Source: JAMXLO01 sp963812505
GTDB lineage: Bacteria; Pseudomonadota; Alphaproteobacteria; Acetobacterales; Acetobacteraceae
DNA length: 64,000 nucleotides
Reading direction: 5' to 3'
NCBI GenBank assembly: GCA_963812505.1
Contig: CAWEVM010000010.1
Coordinates: 62,001 to 126,000, forward strand
A program made the translations under genes and the position numbers. Below, in pieces: positions 53,441-62,009 of this stretch. The notes under the pieces were generated by a model, which was not told the origin of the DNA, did no database searches, and saw only the letters and a list, made by a program, of their open reading frames with translations. Every line of letters begins with the position of its first letter. The first letter of the stretch is position 1.

Positions 53441-54321
53441 ACGGCAGGCGACGCGGCTTCTCCCATACTGTCCAGCTCGGCCAGCATCGCGTCAGGCAAC
53501 TTCAGCTCTGCCGACGCCAGGTTCTCGCGCAGATGGTCGGGCGACGACGTCCCCGGAATCAGCAGGATGTTGGGCGAGCGGGACAACAGCCAGGCGAGCG
53601 CCACCTGCATCTGTGTCGCACCGAGCCGCGCGGCCACATTCGAGAGTGTCGCGGACTGGAGGGGGCTGAAGCCGCCGAGCGGAAAGAACGGCACATAGGC
53701 GATGCCCTGCCCCGCCAGGTCGTCAACCAGCGCGTCGTCGTCGCGATGTGCAAGGTTGAATTGGTTCTGCACGCAAACCACCGGCGCGATTGCGCGCGCT
53801 TCCTCGACCTGCGCCCCAGTCACGTTGCTGAGCCCCAGACGGCAAATCAGCCCGCGCCGTTGCAGCTCGGCGAGCGCAGTGAATTGTTCCGCGATCGACC
53901 CTTCGCTGGGCGCATGAACGTCACCCATCACACGAAGGTTGACCACCTCCAGCACGTCGACCCTCAGGTTGCGCAGGTTGTCGTGAACCGCCTTGGTCAG
54001 CTCGGCAGGGCTCTGCGCCGGGTTCCACGACGCATCCGCGCCGCGCACTGCGCCCACCTTCGTCACGATCGTGAGGCCGTCGGGATAGGGATGGAGCGCC
54101 TCGCGGATCAGCTGATTGGTGACGTGCGGACCGTAGAAGTCGCTGGTGTCGATGTGGTTGACGCCGCCCGCCACCGCCTCGCGCAGCACCGTGAGTGCCG
54201 CGTCGCGGTCCTTGGGCGGCCCGAAGACGCCGGGCCCAGCGAGCTGCATCGCACCGTAGCCGAGGCGGTTCACGAGGCGGTCGCCCAAGGAAAAGGTGCC
54301 GGCAACGCTGAGATCAGTCAT
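53437..54321 (-). CDS. Aldo/keto reductase
   Basis: A 294-residue NADPH-dependent oxidoreductase with a TIM-barrel fold. LGYGAMQL, HIDTSDFYGPH (catalytic Asp/Tyr) and IVTKVG (catalytic Lys) form the N-terminal half; VVCVQNQFNL and a C-terminal LLIPGTSSPDHLRENL bind NADP. It resembles oxidoreductases of the YajO/YdbC group. The substrate is unknown. It lies on the opposite strand between the helicase and the S4 gene, interrupting a commonly conserved block, and its stop codon overlaps the helicase stop. Confidence 0.92.
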   Translation of the reverse strand: MTDLSVAGTFSLGDRLVNRLGYGAMQLAGPGVFGPPKDRDAALTVLREAVAGGVNHIDTSDFYGPHVTNQLIREALHPYPDGLTIVTKVGAVRGADASWNPAQSPAELTKAVHDNLRNLRVDVLEVVNLRVMGDVHAPSEGSIAEQFTALAELQRRGLICRLGLSNVTGAQVEEARAIAPVVCVQNQFNLAHRDDDALVDDLAGQGIAYVPFFPLGGFSPLQSATLSNVAARLGATQMQVALAWLLSRSPNILLIPGTSSPDHLRENLASAELKLPDAMLAELDSMGEAASPAV

Positions 54322-54420
54322 GGGCGAACTCCGATCCTGGCAGCCTGTCGGACTTAACACGGCACAATTTTCTGCCATAGGATCGGCGAACCGAATCCGA
54401 CAGGCTGCGAGGGGGCAGAA

Positions 54421-54720
54421 ATCGCTGAGACGGAGGACCGTGACTGGCAGCGCCTGGACAAGTGGCTGTGGTGCGCACGGTTCATGCGACAACGCACTGA
54501 TTGTGCGGCACTCGTGGCACGAGGCCTGATCCGCATCAACCGCCAGCCGACCGACAAGGCCCACGCGCGACTGCGCATCGGTGACGTGCTGACGGTGCCG
54601 GTGCATCACACGGTGCGGGTGGTGCGCGTGGTCTCCCTGGCGGGACGACGCGGATCGGCGACCGAGGCGCGCATGCTTTACGAAGAGATCAATGAGCCGC
54701 TCGGTGGACCTTGCGCGTGA
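54421..54720 (+). CDS. S4-domain RNA-binding protein (HslR-like)
   Basis: A protein of about 99 residues. The S4 domain reads RLDKWLWCARFMRQRTDCAA, then LVARGLIRINRQPTDKAHARL and GDVLTVP, with a basic C terminus. Homologues such as Hsp15 bind stalled 50S subunits. No ATG, GTG or TTG exists in frame between the upstream stop and the S4 core, except an internal ATG that would remove its first helix. An ATC at 54421 lies five bases after GAGGGGG and would give a normal-length N terminus. It belongs to the helicase-S4-fdxA-carD block. Confidence 0.82.
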   Translation: MAETEDRDWQRLDKWLWCARFMRQRTDCAALVARGLIRINRQPTDKAHARLRIGDVLTVPVHHTVRVVRVVSLAGRRGSATEARMLYEEINEPLGGPCA

Positions 54721-54772
54721 ACGCAATCATCGGCATATCGCCGCCTTCTGACAGAGGCGCCGGGGACTGAGC

Positions 54773-55105
54773 ATGACCTACGTGGTCACAGAGTCGTGCA
54801 TTCGTTGCAAGTATATGGACTGCATAGAAGTTTGCCCGGTCGACTGCTTCTATGTTGGCGAGAACATGCTGGTCATCCATCCGGATGAGTGCATCGATTG
54901 CGGCGTATGCGAGCCTGAATGCCCGGTCGAGGCGATCGTGCCGGACAGTGACGACAAGGCGACCGATTGGCTGGAGCAGAACCGCACCTATGCGGCGCTG
55001 TGGCCGAACATTACCCGGAAGGGCGAGCCGCCGGCGGACGCCGACGATTGGAAGGACAAGACCGACAAGGCCGATCTGTTCTCGCCCAATCCTGGCAAGG
55101 CATGA
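54773..55105 (+). CDS. fdxA: Seven-iron ferredoxin FdxA
   Basis: A 110-residue ferredoxin. CIRCKYMDCIEVCPVDCFY and DECIDCGVCEPECPVEAI supply the Cys ligands for one [3Fe-4S] and one [4Fe-4S] cluster, the classical FdxA pattern; the C-terminal extension is also typical. It is an essential electron carrier in many alphaproteobacteria. It lies in the conserved block before carD. Confidence 0.96.
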   Translation: MTYVVTESCIRCKYMDCIEVCPVDCFYVGENMLVIHPDECIDCGVCEPECPVEAIVPDSDDKATDWLEQNRTYAALWPNITRKGEPPADADDWKDKTDKADLFSPNPGKA

Positions 55106-55152
55106 GCCAGCGGCCATCGAAGCCGCCTCAACTGGAAGTGTTACGGTTCATC

Positions 55153-55188
55153 GCGTTATGTCGGGTGCCTTACCCGATGACGTAACGC
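55153..55188. other. Imperfect hairpin downstream of fdxA
   Basis: GCGTTA pairs with TAACGC, extended by weaker GTC/GAC and GGGT/ACCC pairing around a short loop. No T tract follows, so a terminator role is uncertain. It lies in the 246-base gap between fdxA and carD, which otherwise shows no gene. Confidence 0.3.
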
Positions 55189-55351
55189 CACCGTGATGCT
55201 ATATTGGGACTAACGGCAGCGGTGCGGGAGATGCGCCAGCAGCTGCCATTTCCAGGAGCCGATCGTTCGGAGCCGGGCAGGGTGAGGGCTACCCGCCTGA
55301 CCACCGAGCGGATCGCAATGACGCAAGGGGCACGGTTAGAAAGTGTCAAGC

Positions 55352-56275
55352 ATGAAGGTATCGGCCGGAACCGCGGTGAAAGGTCGTGGAGCTGCGGCTT
55401 CGCGCAGCGCGGCTCCACCCCGTCGCACGGCAGCTCCGACGCCAGCGAAGGCGGCGCAGACGGCGACAGCTAGAAAAACGGCGCCCCCCCCAAAGTCAGC
55501 CAAGCCGGCATCGCCAAAAGCAGTTGCCAAGCCGGCGGCGCCCTCGGGGAAACCAGCGGTAGCGAAACCGGCGCCCGCCAAGCCGGAGGCCAAGCCACCC
55601 GTGACTGCGCCCGCGGCGAGCGCGCCACCGAAGGCGCCGGCCGTGCCGGAGGTTGTGCAGCAGCCGAAGCCGCAGGAGGCTCCGCCACCTCGCCCCGAGG
55701 CGGCTCCCGTGCGCGCAGGGTCCTCACCTGCGCCGGATCGCCGACCCGTCATGCCGGACCGCCTCCCGCCCAGGCCCCTGGGCAAGGCCGAGATCTTCGT
55801 CGAGGGTGATCACGTCGTCTATCCGACGCACGGGGTGGGCATGGTCGAGCGGATCGCGACGGAAGAGATCGCCGGGCACAAACTCGAACTGATCCACATC
55901 ACGTTCGAGGAGAACCGGATGACGCTGCGCGTGCCGGTGGCCAAGGCGCGCACCGCTGGTCTCCGCAAACTCGCCACACGCAAGCTGTTCGACGAGGCGC
56001 TGGCGGTTCTGAAGGGCCGCGCGCGGATCAAGCGAACGATGTGGTCCCGACGAGCCCAGGAATACGAGGCAAAGATCAATTCCGGGGATCCGTTGGCGAT
56101 CGCCGAGGTGGTGCGCGACTTGCACCGGAATTCTGGCCAACCCGACCAGAGCTTTTCCGAGCGGCAGATCTACGAGGCGGCAATGGATCGCCTGGCCGCG
56201 GAACTGGCGGCACTCGACAAGACCGACAAGCTCACCGCGGCGACCAAGCTGACGAATTTCCTCAAGACGGTGTAG
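55352..56275 (+). CDS. CarD-family regulator with long N-terminal extension
   Basis: A 307-residue protein (a GTG three codons upstream is an alternative start). Residues from about 145 form the CarD core: FVEGDHVVYPTHGVGMVERI and KLELIHITFEENRMTLRVP make the RNA-polymerase-interacting Tudor-like domain, and the helical C-terminal part (EVVRDLHRN, SERQIYEAAMDRLAAELA) binds promoter DNA. CarD stabilises the open complex, especially at rRNA promoters. The first 140 or so residues are low-complexity Ala/Pro/Lys, about doubling the usual length of about 170. The tail could bind nucleic acid non-specifically. Confidence 0.93.
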   Translation: MKVSAGTAVKGRGAAASRSAAPPRRTAAPTPAKAAQTATARKTAPPPKSAKPASPKAVAKPAAPSGKPAVAKPAPAKPEAKPPVTAPAASAPPKAPAVPEVVQQPKPQEAPPPRPEAAPVRAGSSPAPDRRPVMPDRLPPRPLGKAEIFVEGDHVVYPTHGVGMVERIATEEIAGHKLELIHITFEENRMTLRVPVAKARTAGLRKLATRKLFDEALAVLKGRARIKRTMWSRRAQEYEAKINSGDPLAIAEVVRDLHRNSGQPDQSFSERQIYEAAMDRLAAELAALDKTDKLTAATKLTNFLKTV

Positions 56276-56308
56276 ACCCGACCTCTGCCCAAAGGGACCG
56301 TGGCTGCG

Positions 56309-57064
56309 CTACACCGTGACGATGTGCTCCAGGGGAACCGAGCGACAGTCCATCTCGTATTCCAGGCCGACAACCGGCGGACGGGCGAAGTGCCATACCA
56401 GCCCATGCCGCGCCGCGCCGCGCCGCACGATTTCGTCAGCGAATGAGGTGTGGACGTCGTACACCGTGTATGCCTGCGTTGCCGTGGTGTCGGCCCAGGT
56501 CTTGCCCAGGACGGCCATCCGCTCCTCCATCCGCCCCACGACGAACCGCGCCTTCTCACGCATGGCGTCGGGGCCGGTCTCACCGTAACGCACCGTGCGC
56601 TCGCGATACGGCGCGGGTCCGTCTCCCGCCTCGCCGCTGCCGGCAATGACGAACGACCCTGACGCACCAGGGGCAGGCCGCGCGAAGCAGAACGCGTAAA
56701 AGCTGGGTTCGGCGGGCTTGTGGATCGGTGGGATGACATTGCTCCGCGCAACCGGGTTGTCGTCCCCTGTCATCACGCCCCACCGCTGTAGCGTTCCGGC
56801 GTAGCGCCTGTTGAATTCGATAAAGCCTGTGTCGGTGAACTGCTCCGGCGAACGCAGCTCGCAGGCACAGAACGCCGCGAGAGGCAGGCCCTGTTCGCCA
56901 AAAAACCGCTCGATCCAGGCGAAGCCCGGGTCGAGCCGCAACGGCTCGCTGAACGTCACCCGCTCGATCCGGAAACCGTCCAGCGCCGCAACGCCGCCTG
57001 AATACTGGAACGCGAACGGGATATAGCGATAGCCGCCAGCTCGCATGTCGCTCGTCGCCGCCAT
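56309..57064 (-). CDS. RidA-superfamily protein, CnbZ-like
   Basis: A 251-residue protein from the ATG eight bases after AGGAG. CACELRSPEQFTDTGFIEFN, GDDNPVARSNVIPP and a C-terminal VVGLEYEMDCR resemble the 2-amino-5-chloromuconate deaminase CnbZ group within the Rid fold. Such enzymes hydrolyse enamine or imine groups. No aromatic ring-cleavage genes are nearby, so the true substrate is probably different. The assignment is from remembered family patterns only. Confidence 0.55.
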   Translation of the reverse strand: MAATSDMRAGGYRYIPFAFQYSGGVAALDGFRIERVTFSEPLRLDPGFAWIERFFGEQGLPLAAFCACELRSPEQFTDTGFIEFNRRYAGTLQRWGVMTGDDNPVARSNVIPPIHKPAEPSFYAFCFARPAPGASGSFVIAGSGEAGDGPAPYRERTVRYGETGPDAMREKARFVVGRMEERMAVLGKTWADTTATQAYTVYDVHTSFADEIVRRGAARHGLVWHFARPPVVGLEYEMDCRSVPLEHIVTV

Positions 57065-57083
57065 CGTTGCTCTCCTCTCATGC

Positions 57084-57113
57084 AAAAAGGGCCCCGGGTT
57101 GCCCCGAGGCCCT
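57084..57113 (-). terminator. Rho-independent terminator after the Bax-inhibitor gene
   Basis: On the minus strand AAGGGCCTCGGG pairs with CCCGGGGCCCTT around a short loop (one G-U pair), followed by TTTTT. It lies 24 bases after the stop of the Bax-inhibitor-like gene. Confidence 0.85.
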
Positions 57114-57136
57114 TCGTAGCATGGGCGCGTGGTTGG

Positions 57137-57907
57137 CTAGTTGCTGTTCCGGTTGCCCATCAACTGCAGCAGCAACATGAACAGGTTGATGAAGTTCAGG
57201 TACAGGCTCAACGCGTCATACACGCTGCGCTTCGCCGCCGCATCCGGTCCCTCGGCGTAGGCATACTGCACGTAGGTCGCCTTGATGCGCTGCGTGTCGT
57301 ACGCCGTCAGGCCGGTGAACACGACCACACCAATGATGCTGATAGCGAATTGCAACGCCGAACTGACAAGGAAGATATTCACCAGGCTCGCGATGATGAT
57401 GCCGAACAGCCCCATCATCAGGAAGCTGCCGAAGCGACTGAGGTCGGCCTTCGTCGTGTAGCCATAGATGCTCATCGCGGCGAACGTCGCGGCCGTGATG
57501 AAGAACACCCTGACGATGGATTCGCTCGTGTAGATCAGGAAGATGTTGGTCAAGCTGGCGCCCATCGCGGCGCAGAACAGCCAATACAGCGTCTGTGCGG
57601 TGGTGCGCGATAGCCTGTTCACCCCCATGCTCAGCACCAGCACGAATGCAAGCGGTGCGAAGATGGAGATCATCGCCAGCGCCGATGCCGTGTGCCGCGG
57701 CCCCAGCGGGGTCATGACAACGGGGTAGAACAGATTGATCAGATCGGTGTTGGCGATCGTATAGGCGATGATGCCGGTCAGCAGCAGACCGGAACTCATC
57801 CAGTTGTAGACCCGCAGCATATAAGCGCGGAGCCCGGCATCCAGGACCGCAGCGGTCGTGGCGGCCGATGCTCTTGGGTAGGTCCGGTAGTCGGGACTGA
57901 AGGCCAT
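57137..57907 (-). CDS. Bax inhibitor-1/YccA family membrane protein
   Basis: A 256-residue integral membrane protein with about seven helices. YMLRVYNWMSSGLLLTGI, FVLVLSMGVNRLS, FTGLTAYDTQRIK and the closing SLYLNFINLFMLLLQLMGN are BI-1 hallmarks. Family members act as pH-sensitive calcium leak channels, or bind FtsH in bacteria. GAGGA precedes the ATG. It is a single-gene unit with its own terminator. Confidence 0.92.
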   Translation of the reverse strand: MAFSPDYRTYPRASAATTAAVLDAGLRAYMLRVYNWMSSGLLLTGIIAYTIANTDLINLFYPVVMTPLGPRHTASALAMISIFAPLAFVLVLSMGVNRLSRTTAQTLYWLFCAAMGASLTNIFLIYTSESIVRVFFITAATFAAMSIYGYTTKADLSRFGSFLMMGLFGIIIASLVNIFLVSSALQFAISIIGVVVFTGLTAYDTQRIKATYVQYAYAEGPDAAAKRSVYDALSLYLNFINLFMLLLQLMGNRNSN

Positions 57908-58028
57908 GGTTGTCCTCTTTGCCCTTTGAGGCAGGTTGTCCGAAGCCTCTCAAATTGGCGAGCGGCCGCGGCGGTTCAAGCCAAAGTGGTAATGAAAGCT
58001 CGGTAACCCCGTTCCGTGTCCCCGGCCC

Positions 58029-60638
58029 TCACTCGTTCCGCAGCATTGGTGCCGCCTTGGCCCGCAGCGCGGTCGCGGTGCCAACATAGCCGAATGTGAG
58101 CATCATGGCGAGGGACGCAATCAGGGTCCCCGCGAGGGTGCCGGGCAGGAACGCCCAGCCGATGTGCATGATGTAGCGGACGACGCCGAAACTGGCGAAT
58201 GTGCCGACCAGGGCGGCGATCAGGCCGGCAGCGAGGCCCAAAACGCCAAACTCTACCATCCAGGCCATACGGATCTGCCGGCGTGTGGCGCCGAGTGCCT
58301 TCAGGATGATCGCCTCCTGGGTACGGCGGCGCTGGCCGGCGGCGACCGCGCTGACCAGTACCAGGGCACCGGCGACCAGCGTGAGGGAGCCCGTCGCGGC
58401 GAGCGCGGCGGCGACCTGATCCAGCAGCCCCGCAACCGCCGCAAGCACATCAGCCACGCGGATGCCGGTGACATTGGGCAATGCGTCGGTCACCGCACGG
58501 AGCAGGTGGCCCTGGTCAGCATCGGCGACGCGGACAGTGGCGATGTGGGTATGCGGCGCATGCTGCAGCAGGCCGGGGCTCGCCACCATGGTGAAGTTCA
58601 GCGACAGGTTCTGCCAGGCAATGTCGCGCAAACTGGCGACGCGCAGGTCGATGTCGCGGCCCAGGACATTCACCCGGATGGTGTCGCCGATGCCAACCCC
58701 CCAGCCACGGGCCAGCTCGGCGTCGAACGAAACGAGCGGCGGACCATTGTAATCGGCCGGCCACCACTGGCCGTCGACGATGCGGGTGTCATGCGGCTGC
58801 GTCGCGGCGTAGGTGAGACCGCGGTCGCCACGCAGTGCCCAGCTTGTGTCAGGGGTGGCGCGGACCTTGTCAGCGGGTACGCCGTTCACCGACACGATGC
58901 GGGCGCGCAGACTGGGCACCTGTTGCATCTCGGCCATGCCCGACTGCGCCCTTACCAGCAATTCGAACTGCGGCAGCTGGCTGTCCTGGATATCGACGAA
59001 GAAGAAGCTCGGCGCATCGGCGGGGAGCTGTTCGGTGATTTCACGCTGCACATTGGCTTCGATCAGCGCCACCGCGGCGAGCGTCGAAAGCCCAAGGCCA
59101 ACTGACACCAGCATCAGCGGCGTGGCAGCACCTGGCCGATGCAGGTTGGCAAGACCGAACCTGCCGGCAGGACTTCGCACGAGGCGGCCGGCGCGAGCCG
59201 CCAGCATCACAGCGCTGCCGCCGAGACGGAATACGATCAGCGTGCCAAGAGCGGCGGCGCAGAACCACAACGCAAATCGGCGGTCTGCGGCAGTCACGAT
59301 AGTCAGCGCGATCAGGCTCGCTGCCACGGCGACATTGGCAGCCAGCAATGGGCGAGAGGGACGGGTTCGTTCAGGCACCAACGCGTCGCGGAACAGCGCG
59401 CCACCGGGGATTCGCGCCGCCCGGCCAAGCGGCCAAAGTGAAAAGGCCAGAGCCGTGAGCAGACCAAAGCATGCGGCAAGGGCGAGCGGAGCCGGATAAA
59501 GCCCCACGACCGGGGGCACCGGCAACACGTCCTTGAGCACGGCGGCAAGAGCCAGTGGCGCCACCAACCCGACCACAAGACCGATGACGATGCCGGCCAG
59601 AGCCAACGCCAGGACCTGGATCAGGCAGAGCGCGAACACGAGGGCGGACGAGGCTCCGAGACAGCGCAGCGTCGCGATGGTGCGAGCGCGGGCGTCGAGC
59701 CAGGCGCGCACGCCATTGGCGACACCGATCCCGCCGACCAGGAGGGAGGTAAGGCCGACCAGCGTCATGAACAGGCTGGTCTGGTCTATGAAGCGGGTGA
59801 CTCCCGGCGCGGCGTCATGCGGATCGCGGATTCGCCAGCCCTGGTTGGGAAACGCCTCGCGCAGGGCGGCAAGCAGAGCCGGCGCGGTGGCAGGATCGGG
59901 AAGCGTGGCTCGGACGGCGTACTGCACCATCGAACCTGGCGCGATCAGGCCAGTCGACGGCAAGGCATCGGCGGCGATAAGCACGCGTGGGCCGAGGATC
60001 AGCGGTGCGGCCACGCGGTCGGGCTCGGAGACCAGGGCGCCACGGACAGTGAAGCTGGCGTTGCCAAGGCGGACGGTGTCGCCCACCCGTAGGTTCAGCC
60101 GATCGAGGACGACCTGTTCGGCAAGCAGGCCGTGGTCGGACAGCGCTGCGGCGACATTGCCTGGCCCGGCCCCCTCCCCCCGACCCCCTCCCGCGAGGGG
60201 AGGGCGAGTGGTGAAGCCGGAGAGACCCCCCCTCCCCTTGCCTGAGGGGGTTGGGGGGAGGGGGCGTTGCGGCCGATCCGCAACCGCGGCCTCACCGACC
60301 AGCGGCCAAGCCGCGTCGACAACCTTCAGTTCCACCAACTGCCGCTCGCCGGACGGCGCAACCAGCATGGACCGCATCTGCACGACGTCCGACAGCGTCG
60401 CCCCCCGCGCGCGCAGCCAATTGCGCAACGCGTCCGGCAAAGGCTGCGAACCGCTCTCGACCTCCAGGTCGCCGCCCAGGATTCGTCTACCGTCCTCTGC
60501 CAGTCCGCGATCCGTCGCCGCACGCAGCGAACCGACCGCGGCAATGACGGCGACTCCCAGCGCAAGGCACAGCAGTACGACCCACAGGCCACGCACGCCG
60601 CCGCGCAATTCCCGACGGGCGAGGCGCAAGGCCAGCAT
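58029..60638 (-). CDS. ybbP: FtsX-like ABC permease (YbbP type) with palindromic insert
   Basis: An 869-residue permease of the YbbP type. It has an N-terminal helix (GLWVVLLCLALGVAVIAAVGS) and two FtsX units of three helices each around a large periplasmic domain. Conserved text includes GDLEVESGSQPLP, GGIGVANGVRAWLDAR and the C-terminal QEAIILKALGATRRQI. With YbbA it forms an exporter linked to TesA esterase. Residues about 122-160 are Gly/Pro/Arg-rich and encoded by a G/C palindrome inserted in frame in the periplasmic domain. The ATG overlaps the ATPase stop (TGATG). Confidence 0.92.
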   Translation of the reverse strand: MLALRLARRELRGGVRGLWVVLLCLALGVAVIAAVGSLRAATDRGLAEDGRRILGGDLEVESGSQPLPDALRNWLRARGATLSDVVQMRSMLVAPSGERQLVELKVVDAAWPLVGEAAVADRPQRPLPPTPSGKGRGGLSGFTTRPPLAGGGRGEGAGPGNVAAALSDHGLLAEQVVLDRLNLRVGDTVRLGNASFTVRGALVSEPDRVAAPLILGPRVLIAADALPSTGLIAPGSMVQYAVRATLPDPATAPALLAALREAFPNQGWRIRDPHDAAPGVTRFIDQTSLFMTLVGLTSLLVGGIGVANGVRAWLDARARTIATLRCLGASSALVFALCLIQVLALALAGIVIGLVVGLVAPLALAAVLKDVLPVPPVVGLYPAPLALAACFGLLTALAFSLWPLGRAARIPGGALFRDALVPERTRPSRPLLAANVAVAASLIALTIVTAADRRFALWFCAAALGTLIVFRLGGSAVMLAARAGRLVRSPAGRFGLANLHRPGAATPLMLVSVGLGLSTLAAVALIEANVQREITEQLPADAPSFFFVDIQDSQLPQFELLVRAQSGMAEMQQVPSLRARIVSVNGVPADKVRATPDTSWALRGDRGLTYAATQPHDTRIVDGQWWPADYNGPPLVSFDAELARGWGVGIGDTIRVNVLGRDIDLRVASLRDIAWQNLSLNFTMVASPGLLQHAPHTHIATVRVADADQGHLLRAVTDALPNVTGIRVADVLAAVAGLLDQVAAALAATGSLTLVAGALVLVSAVAAGQRRRTQEAIILKALGATRRQIRMAWMVEFGVLGLAAGLIAALVGTFASFGVVRYIMHIGWAFLPGTLAGTLIASLAMMLTFGYVGTATALRAKAAPMLRNE
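60169..60265. repeat. G/C-rich palindromic element inside the ybbP gene
   Basis: Imperfect arms, beginning GCCCCCTCCCCCCGACCCCC and ending GGGGTTGGGGGGAGGGGGC, flank a centre of about 25 bases that includes GTGGTGAAGCCGGAGAGA. It is related in core and composition to the elements at 16073-16160 and 19964-20066. It is translated in frame in the permease. Confidence 0.88.
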
Positions 60639-61363
60639 CAGATGACCAATTCGGCGTGGACCGCAGAGAGATCGATCTCCACCACCCGCCCGTCCGCCAG
60701 ATGGACTCTCCGCGAGCAACGGGCGGCGAGGTGGGCATCGTGGGTGATCAGCATCAGCGCGGTGCCGTTCTCGGCGCGCAGGCGGAACAGCAGGTCCATC
60801 ACCGCATCTCCCGTCGCCTGATCCAGGTTGCCGGTCGGCTCATCGGCCAGAAGCAGCCGAGGCCGCGGAGCGAAGGCGCGGGCCAGCGCAACACGCTGCT
60901 GCTCGCCCCCCGAAAGTTGGCCAGGCAGATGGGTCAGCCGATGCGCCAATCCCACCTCCTCCAGCGCCGTTCGAGCTCGCGCCATGGCATCGCGCACGCC
61001 GGCCAACTCCAGTGGCACGGCAACGTTCTCCAGCGCGGTCATGGTCGAAATCAGGTGGAATGCCTGGAACACGATACCGACGGCCTCGCGACGCATGCGG
61101 GCCAGCGCATCCTCACCCATCGCCGTAACGGTGCGCTCAGCCAGCACGATACTCCCGGAACTGGCGCGCTCCAGCCCAGCCAGCACCATCAGCAAACTCG
61201 TCTTGCCGGAGCCGGACGGACCGACGATGCCGACCGCCTCACCCGCCTCAATGTCGAGGTCGATGCCGCGCAGGATGTTGACCGGTCCGGCGGCGGAAGG
61301 CAGGGTCAGTTGCAGGTTCCTGACTTGCACCAAGGGAATCGACGACGGCGGAGTGGCATCCAT
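60638..61363 (-). CDS. ybbA: ABC transporter ATPase, YbbA type
   Basis: A 241-residue ATPase of the LolD/MacB class. Walker A is GPSGSGKTS, the signature LSGGEQQRVALARA, Walker B LLLADEPTGNLD, and the switch His is in LITHDAH. It powers the YbbP permease encoded downstream, overlapping by one base. Its ATG overlaps that of the divergent tesA within CATG; no strong ribosome site is visible, so a shorter start remains possible. Confidence 0.94.
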   Translation of the reverse strand: MDATPPSSIPLVQVRNLQLTLPSAAGPVNILRGIDLDIEAGEAVGIVGPSGSGKTSLLMVLAGLERASSGSIVLAERTVTAMGEDALARMRREAVGIVFQAFHLISTMTALENVAVPLELAGVRDAMARARTALEEVGLAHRLTHLPGQLSGGEQQRVALARAFAPRPRLLLADEPTGNLDQATGDAVMDLLFRLRAENGTALMLITHDAHLAARCSRRVHLADGRVVEIDLSAVHAELVI

Positions 61364-62009
61364 GGCGGCACCATATGGCGTCCGCACCCGGTGGCGGAAA
61401 GCCGTCATCGCCCTGGCTCTGCTGCTGCCCGTCGCTGCCAACGCGGCTCCCCTCCGGCTGCTGGTACTCGGCGATTCACTCTCTGCCGGCTATGGCCTCG
61501 CCCAGGCCGACGGATTTGAGGCGCAGCTCGGCGCGGCCATGCGTTCCCACGGCCGCGATGTGGCGATCGTTGATGGCGCGGTGTCCGGCGACACGTCGGC
61601 AGGTGGCCTGGCACGGCTCGACTGGGCACTGAGCGACGGAGCCGACGCGGCCATCGTCGAGCTTGGGGCAAATGACGGGCTGCGCGGCGTCAACCCGGCA
61701 GATACCGAGAAGAACCTCAGCGCGATCCTCGACAAGCTGGCGGCGCGCCACATCCCGGTGCTGCTGACCGGCATGTATGCGATGCCCAATCTCGGCCAGG
61801 ACTACGCGGCAGAGTTCCGCTCGGTGTTCGACCGGCTGGGGGCCCGGCCCGGGGTGTTGTACGATCCGTTCTTTCTGACGGACGTGGCGACCGTGCCGTC
61901 GCTCAACCAGCCCGACGGCCTGCATCCCAACGCTGAGGGCGTGAGGCACGTCGTCAACCGTTTGCTGCCGCTGGTCGAGAAGCTGCTCGCGGAGGTGCCA
62001 CCGGCATGA
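61362..62009 (+). CDS. tesA: Periplasmic esterase/lysophospholipase TesA
   Basis: A 215-residue SGNH hydrolase with a signal peptide (core AVIALALLLPVA, cleavage after ANA). Block I is GDSLSAGYG (Ser nucleophile near 39), block II SGDTSAGG, block III GANDGLRG, and block V DGLHPNAEG with the Asp-His pair. It cleaves acyl esters and thioesters in the periplasm. Divergence from ybbA-ybbP is the arrangement known for tesA in many proteobacteria. Its stop overlaps thpR by four bases. Confidence 0.95.
   Translation: MAAPYGVRTRWRKAVIALALLLPVAANAAPLRLLVLGDSLSAGYGLAQADGFEAQLGAAMRSHGRDVAIVDGAVSGDTSAGGLARLDWALSDGADAAIVELGANDGLRGVNPADTEKNLSAILDKLAARHIPVLLTGMYAMPNLGQDYAAEFRSVFDRLGARPGVLYDPFFLTDVATVPSLNQPDGLHPNAEGVRHVVNRLLPLVEKLLAEVPPA

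Noticed and set aside
60828..61361. N-terminal extension of TesA by 178 residues
   Set aside because: It is antisense to ybbA, and the signal peptide begins at 61362.
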